Origin: Nematostella vectensis
Lineage: Eukaryota; Cnidaria; Anthozoa; Actiniaria; Edwardsiidae
Direction: 5' to 3'
Length of the DNA: 64,000 bases
Assembly (NCBI RefSeq): GCF_932526225.1
Contig: NC_064044.1
Coordinates: 14,447,453 to 14,511,452, forward strand
The notes beneath the pieces are model-generated. The model ran no database searches. It saw only the letters and a list, made by a program, of their open reading frames with translations, and had not been told where the DNA came from. The number at the start of each line of letters is the position of its first letter. The first letter of the stretch is position 1. Made by a program: the position numbers and the translations under genes. Shown here in pieces: positions 58,978 through 64,000 of the stretch.

Positions 58978-61896
58978 CTAGGATTTCTCTTTCTTTGTTG
59001 TTTTCTTTTGAATGTGCTTTGTCTTAGATTTCATAGTGTGGGACCCTGACTTTTTGCTGCTATTGACATTTGCCTGTACTACTTTTGCCAAATCATGGCT
59101 GCGCTTCCTCTTCGACGTTGGTTCTTGAAGTTGTACTGGACGCCCTTTTGAAACAGCCTGACGGCTTCCACTACCACACTTTCGCTTCCTGTTTGGCTGA
59201 ACACGGATTTTTTTTCCACTTCCAGTTTTCTTCAGTTCATTAGACCCGAAAGAGAAAAGGGCACTCACCAAATTTGAATTCATAGACCTTGTCGCTGTTA
59301 AGGTTGTTACTCTTTTGGAGAACTTTATTATTCCTTTAGCCAAATTAAGATCCCCAGAGCTTTGGAGGTTTTGAATAATTTGGTCACAAGAGCTTCTCAT
59401 CAATTGTTGAGCATTTGCAATAATAGATTTATCCTCATCATGAATTTCTTCACCAGTCGTGTAGTTTGGTTCTTGATCCCTGTTAATGGATTTCTCAATG
59501 ACAGTGCCACACTCATTAGGTCCACAAGGTTGCAATGTAATCTGTTCAGCCTCAGTTGAGCGCAATGGCATATAGTAACTAAGAGGAAGTGTCTCTCCTA
59601 TAGCCAACCAGGCTAATTTCTGTCTCTCACGGGGATTGTTTACTGGGACAAAATTAACACAGTCTGCCAGCTTGGACACCCAAAGGACATACTGGTGTTT
59701 GCATGGGCTCCCATCTTTGCCAATGCCACAGGTACACATTCCAATAGTCATGTCTACTGTATGGCTGAAAAAAAGAAAAACTATTGGGATATATCCTCTA
59801 GAAAAGATTTTTTTCTGGGAACATTGTCAACCACCAAATTCCATACAACACGATTATCTCTATTTAAACCATGCTACGTACAGAATATGTAACAGAAAAT
59901 CGAAATGCATGAATGGCATTGTATATTGCATCATGCACTGCTCCTAAAATATAATCATTAATTTTGCTCTTTATTTTCTGTGGCGTACTGTGGTATACTG
60001 CAAAATATCCCACTTCTCACTTGTATTTTCTTTTAAGTGATGCATGGCATATTCTGCAGTATGCCACTCAAAAGTATTGTATAACGAGTAAATGTACAGA
60101 AAATATACTGACCTTTGACTGCCATCTGAAGAGCTTCCAACTTTGAAAGTATTATTACCAAAACTTTCAACAGAAGAAAGGTAGCCATCAAGTTCTTTTC
60201 TATCTGGGACATTAAACCCAAAGCTTCCTTTCCCTTTCCCTTTCCCTTTCCCCATGAATCGATGTCTATAAGTGCCATCAAAACTCCCATCAGCAATACT
60301 GAGGAGTTTATTCTTGTAGTGGTCTTCTAAATCAATTGTAAGCTTGTCCAGAAGCCCAACAACATTGTACTCTTTTGTTCGCCGCAGAATTATATCTTTC
60401 AGAACCAGAAACTGAGCCTCAGCAAAATTGTTTGTGTGGTTCCCTCTAACAGGCAGTTCTTTTCTAAAGCATAGAGCAAAAGATTCTTTGTCATTGTAAA
60501 GTTTTTGTAAATAGCTTACTAAAGTGGGGTTTTCCATGCAATGGTCATCATTTAAAAGTTCACTAAAGCTGTTCTCAAATTCTTGTTCTGTCTCTGCATA
60601 TAGTGATTTCTTGAAAAGGTTGAGAATGAATGGTCTATCAGCAAGGTTGACATTGTTTTTGCTTTCATGAAGCCACCTCCAAAGTTGTTGGAGCATGTGA
60701 AATGTGCATAGAAGTAAGGTGGATAGGGGCCAAATAGACTTCAGAGCATTTCGTTCCTCTTTACAGTTATCGGTAAGTATGACTTTTGGTCCATTTTCCT
60801 TTCCACGACCATTGAATGCATATTCAGGTAAGCACGAGCAGAGCATTTTAAAGCCCTGCTTTAATGTGGACTCTCGCTCATCACTAGCTATCAGAATACC
60901 AAGTGGAAGTGCCCCTGAAACATTATGTGTGCACATAACAAACACTTTAAGATTGTGCTCCTCAGTGTTAGAAGTAGCATCCACAAACACCATTTCTCCA
61001 GACTGCTGAACTTCATTGTGTACACGCTTCATAAGGGGTGTAACAATAGCAACCAAAAGAGGTTTGTCCTCCCCCCCGTACACTTGGTGGTGAGTGGTAG
61101 CATCAGGGTTATCTTTGCTATATTGTTCAAGCCTTTCAGCCAGTCTCTGGTACATCATAACCCCTTGTCCTCCATACCTATCCTTGCCATATTGTGTGTA
61201 AAGGTAGCTAAAGTCCCTTCTTCTTGGCACAACTGCTCGATTAGCCTTCTTTCGATGAAATTCCAAATCGTCATTACATGATTGCTTGAGCTCTTTCAAG
61301 TATTGTTGTCTTGCAGTTGCTGGTGTATGCACACTTTCATACATTTTCAATACTCTTTCTGTACACTCAGGAGTCAGGTCCAGAAAGTTTGATGCCTCCA
61401 AAGTTTCAAGGGAGTGGTTGTGCTCCCACTCAATATCCAACGAGCAGCACCCCTTGTTGTCCAATTTGACAATCATCTGGAAGGGACAGTTGGTGTTTTT
61501 CACTCTAGCAGAAGGATTGATATGTAATTTTTTCTGTGGGTCCTTACTTGGGCTCCAGTTGCGAGTATTATGCTGACACCTATAATAATTCTGAAGCACG
61601 TAGCCACTCGTGGGGTTTTTCTTTGTCTTGAGCTTGATGGAAACGTTATTAATGACTTCGTACTCAGATATCCATAGCTCCAGGTTTTCTTCTGTAATAT
61701 CTTCAGTCAACACGTGGGCCTTGAAGTTCTCTCTATTTCCTGAAATTGACTTCAGGTAGTAAAAAGAATCATCTGGGAGCGAGGCCAAAAAATACTCATC
61801 TGTAATTTCGGATAATTCAAACGATCTCTTTTTCGAATGCACTTCTTTTATAGCTGAAGATATTAGATCTTTGAGAAAATCGGGTTTGTCCGCCAT
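58978..61896 (-). CDS. MULE transposase (two exons)
   Basis: Exon 1 60113-61896 and exon 2 58978-59764 join in phase 2 (donor CAAAG|GTCAGT, acceptor TTTTTTTCAG) into 856 residues. Start chosen at MADKPDFLKD (61896), at the TIR edge. An upstream in-frame extension into the TIR lacks family similarity. Residues ~105-161 form a FLYWCH/WRKY-GCM1-like zinc finger (YYRCQHN, TNCPFQMIV, EWEHNHSLE). The DDE transposase core follows, with FVDATSN (D306) and VILTDNC (D376), then CTFHMLQQLWRWLH. Residues ~605-618 form the SWIM finger (CTCGIG, CKHQ). The C-terminus is Lys-rich. It should cut and paste the element by recognising the TIRs. Confidence 0.9.
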
Positions 61897-62087
61897 CTTG
61901 AGCCATCCAAGTAATGACGTCATACAACACTCTTGAGCGAAAATCACTCTCGAACTAGTCACGAAGGAAGTCGTCGGTTCGGTTGGTTTTCGATTTGGCA
62001 TCGACGGTTTAAAATGGCAACGACGGTTCTCAGGAATAACAACGACCGTTATAATTGGCAACGACCGTTTACGAAAGGGAAATTTGC
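61885..62087 (-). repeat. MULE right TIR
   Basis: Inverted copy of the left TIR with the same subterminal repeat array, TGACGTCA at 61915-61922 and CAAGATGGCGGA covering the transposase start codon at 61896. Confidence 0.88.
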
Positions 62088-64000
62088 CCCGGCGAACGCG
62101 GTGAGGAAAATTTCACGCGTGCAGACGCCGATCGAAGTTACGTGTCACGAACAACTGAGACGTACGAGTCCTTGGCAAATTCGTCCTGCCTATGGCTTTG
62201 CCCCAAGTGTGACGCTTCCAATTTCTCTGAGACTCTGTTAAGCGCTTCAACATTGGAGCTCTCAAACTCCTTCAATTTTCTTCCAAGTCAAACTTCGTCC
62301 CCAGTTGCTAAAACTACACCAAGAAATTCCTCTACGAGTTCTGTGTTGGAACATGCTCGCAAGAGCTCACGACCACGCCATAAACAAGGCCTGAAGGTAT
62401 TTAACATCAACTTCCAGAGCCTAAAGAATAAGAACTGTGAATTTCAAGCTTTCCTAGCAACTGAGAGTCCAGATATAGTAATTGGAACTGAGACCTGGTT
62501 GAATCCCAGTGTTAAAACCTGTGAATTCTTCCCTTCTAATTACTCAGTATTTCGGAAGGATAGACCGGATGGATATGGGGGAGTTCTATTAGCAGTCAAG
62601 GATCTCAGCTGTCATGAGCTTTACGAACTTAACTCAGACTGCGAAACAGTTTGGATTAAAGTCTCTATTAACAGAAGGAAACATGTATATATTGGAGCTT
62701 TTTACAACCCTGACAGTTCTTGCGAGGCACTTGATGAGTTAGACCGCTCCCTTTCAAAGCTACAGAGGATGTCTGGAAATTCAGTTATATATCTCGGAGG
62801 TGATTTCAACCTTGGAGGAGACATATGCTGGGAAACAAACACCATTGCAAGAGGAAGCCGTCACGTCACAGCTTGCGAGAAGCTACTGGAGATGTGCAGC
62901 ATTTATAGTTTGGAGCAAGTGGTAGATAAGCCTACCCGTGGTGATAAGATCCTTGACCTGCTCTTTACAACAAATAGCACCCTTGTTGACTCAGTACATG
63001 TCAAACCTGCAATGGGAGACCATGGATGTGTGGAGATACAAACCTTAGTTACACCAAAGCTGGCACGCCCGATCAGGAGGAAGATCTTTCTGTATTCAAA
63101 AGGGAACTTTGTTGACATGAAAAGGGACCTACTAGAGTTTAGCTCTGTTTATTTCACAAACTTCACTGTTCGATCATTGCAGGAAAACTGGGACATGTTA
63201 AAAGGAAAACTTTCTTCTCTTATGGAGGAATATATCCCTGCTAAAATGTCCTCAAGTAGGTACAATCTCCCTTGGTTTACTCACAATCTAAAAAAACTCA
63301 AAAGAAAAGTCCAAAGATTGTATAACACCCAGAAACGTACAGGTTTGGAAAGTGACAAAAGGAAATTTAGACAAACTCGGAAAGCCTATAGATATAAGCT
63401 AAATAAATCATATGGAGATTATATAAATAATTTGCTAGGGTCCTCTCAAAGAGAACAACCTAAGAAATGTTGGAGATTTGTGAAATCAAAAAGGCAAGAT
63501 AACATGGGTATTAACCTACTTCATAACCAGCATAATATTGCTGTTTCAAATAGCCTAGACAAAGCAAATGTCCTCAATGGTTATTTTTTCTCTATTTTTA
63601 CTAAAGAGGACTCTAGTACAGCACCAAGCTTAAATCCAAATTCATCAAGCCCAGAAATGGGTAAAATCATAGTCACCTCAAATGGTGTTCAGAAGCTTTT
63701 GAATTCAATTGATTCAAATAAGGCTGGGGGGCCTGATAAATTGCCAACTCGTATTTTAAAGGAATTATCCCAAGAGTTGGCACCCCTATATACACAACTT
63801 TTCCAACAGTCCTTAGATCAGGGAAAATTACCCATGGACTGGAAAATTGCCAATGTAGTACCAATTTTTAAAAAAGGCAAAAGATCATCACCAAATAACT
63901 ATCGACCCGTTTCCCTTACATCTGTTACTTGCAAAATTTTGGAGCATGTAATATGCCACCATGTTTGGCAACATTTGGAGCAGCATGGCATACTTAGCGA
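62088..64000 (+). CDS. CR1/L2-like LINE: PHD-like finger, endonuclease and RT, cut by window end
   Basis: One frame is open from 62088 to the window end (637 codons). It starts with the C-terminal half of a PHD-like finger (YESLANSSCLWLCPKCD then NFSETLL). An endonuclease follows: FNINFQSLKNK, DIVIGTETWL, FRKDRPDGYGGVLLAV, VYIGAFYNPD, IYLGGDFNLGG, MGDHGCVEI. After a linker the RT begins: NKAGGPDKLPTRIL, DWKIANVVPIFKKG, NNYRPVSLTSVTCKILE. No stop is present in the visible part. The catalytic RT motif (xxDD) is beyond the window. The 5' end is disturbed by the MULE, and a stop lies three codons upstream of the MULE target, so the LINE is probably 5'-truncated near there. Confidence 0.88.

Larger units (their letters stand above)
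56865..62087. mobile_element. Complete Mutator-like element (MULE), 5.2 kb, 9-bp TSD
   Basis: Ends GCAAATTTCCC...GGGAAATTTGC are exact inverted complements and extend into ~200-bp TIRs. CCCGGCGAA is duplicated directly outside both ends (56856-56864, 62088-62096); 9-bp target duplications are diagnostic of MULEs. The element holds two convergent genes whose ATGs both lie at the inner edge of a TIR: an HMG/C2H2 protein (+) and a transposase (-). Nothing indicates decay, so the copy may be active. Confidence 0.93.

Noticed and set aside
61897..62061. Upstream in-frame extension of the MULE transposase into the TIR
   Set aside because: The extension is TIR sequence without family similarity; the mirrored ATG at the TIR edge (61896) is the better start.

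Overview
The window is animal nuclear DNA. It has spliced genes with GT-AG introns, class A GPCRs, a PAN plus F5/8C secreted lectin family, a perfect TTAGGG array, and a dense load of metazoan transposons (Penelope-like, CR1/L2-like LINE, MULE, Gypsy remnants, MITEs) and minisatellites. The gene content (secreted discoidin-like proteins, melatonin-like GPCRs, a cationic Cys-rich prepropeptide, a K02A2.6-type Gypsy gag) best fits a cnidarian, probably an anthozoan. This assignment is inference; no marker in the window fixes the species.

Layout. 1-1749: 3' end of F5/8C gene A. 3891-16643: gene B (signal peptide, PAN, F5/8C; three exons). Its intron 1 holds a Penelope-like element (6031-10418). 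Its intron 2 holds an 81-bp minisatellite broken by a solo LTR and a foldback-type MITE. 16644-21135: minisatellites and unassigned DNA. 21136-26449: two tail-to-tail melatonin-like GPCR genes, one with a single-base frameshift, separated by a 36-bp minisatellite built on the YY1-type CCGCCATCTTG motif. 28531-32317 and 44549-49345: two copies of a ~3.8-kb segmental duplication. Each carries a four-exon minus-strand gene for a secreted acidic-pro/cationic-mature Cys-rich peptide. 37356-44123: truncated F5/8C gene C, whose last exon is cut off by ten TTAGGG units. Next to that array is a 341-bp element with a canonical hammerhead-ribozyme fold. 51819-55782: a ten-exon (or more) minus-strand tyrosine-recombinase-like gene. 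56865-62087: a complete MULE with 9-bp target duplication, ~200-bp TIRs, a two-exon transposase and an oppositely oriented three-exon HMG-box/C2H2 gene. 62088-64000: a LINE running off the window.

How the parts relate. The three F5/8C genes lie in tandem on the + strand, and each has (or had) the same minisatellite at the 3' border of its penultimate exon. The repeat unit is a copy of the exon end plus its 5' splice donor. It is 81 bp (27 codons), so each complete unit offers a donor in the same phase. The peptide gene pair shows near-identical introns and prodomains, but most replacements fall in the first half of the mature peptide, the pattern expected of a diversifying defence or venom peptide. 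All splice models here are read by eye from signals, phase and protein similarity; no transcript or database evidence was available.
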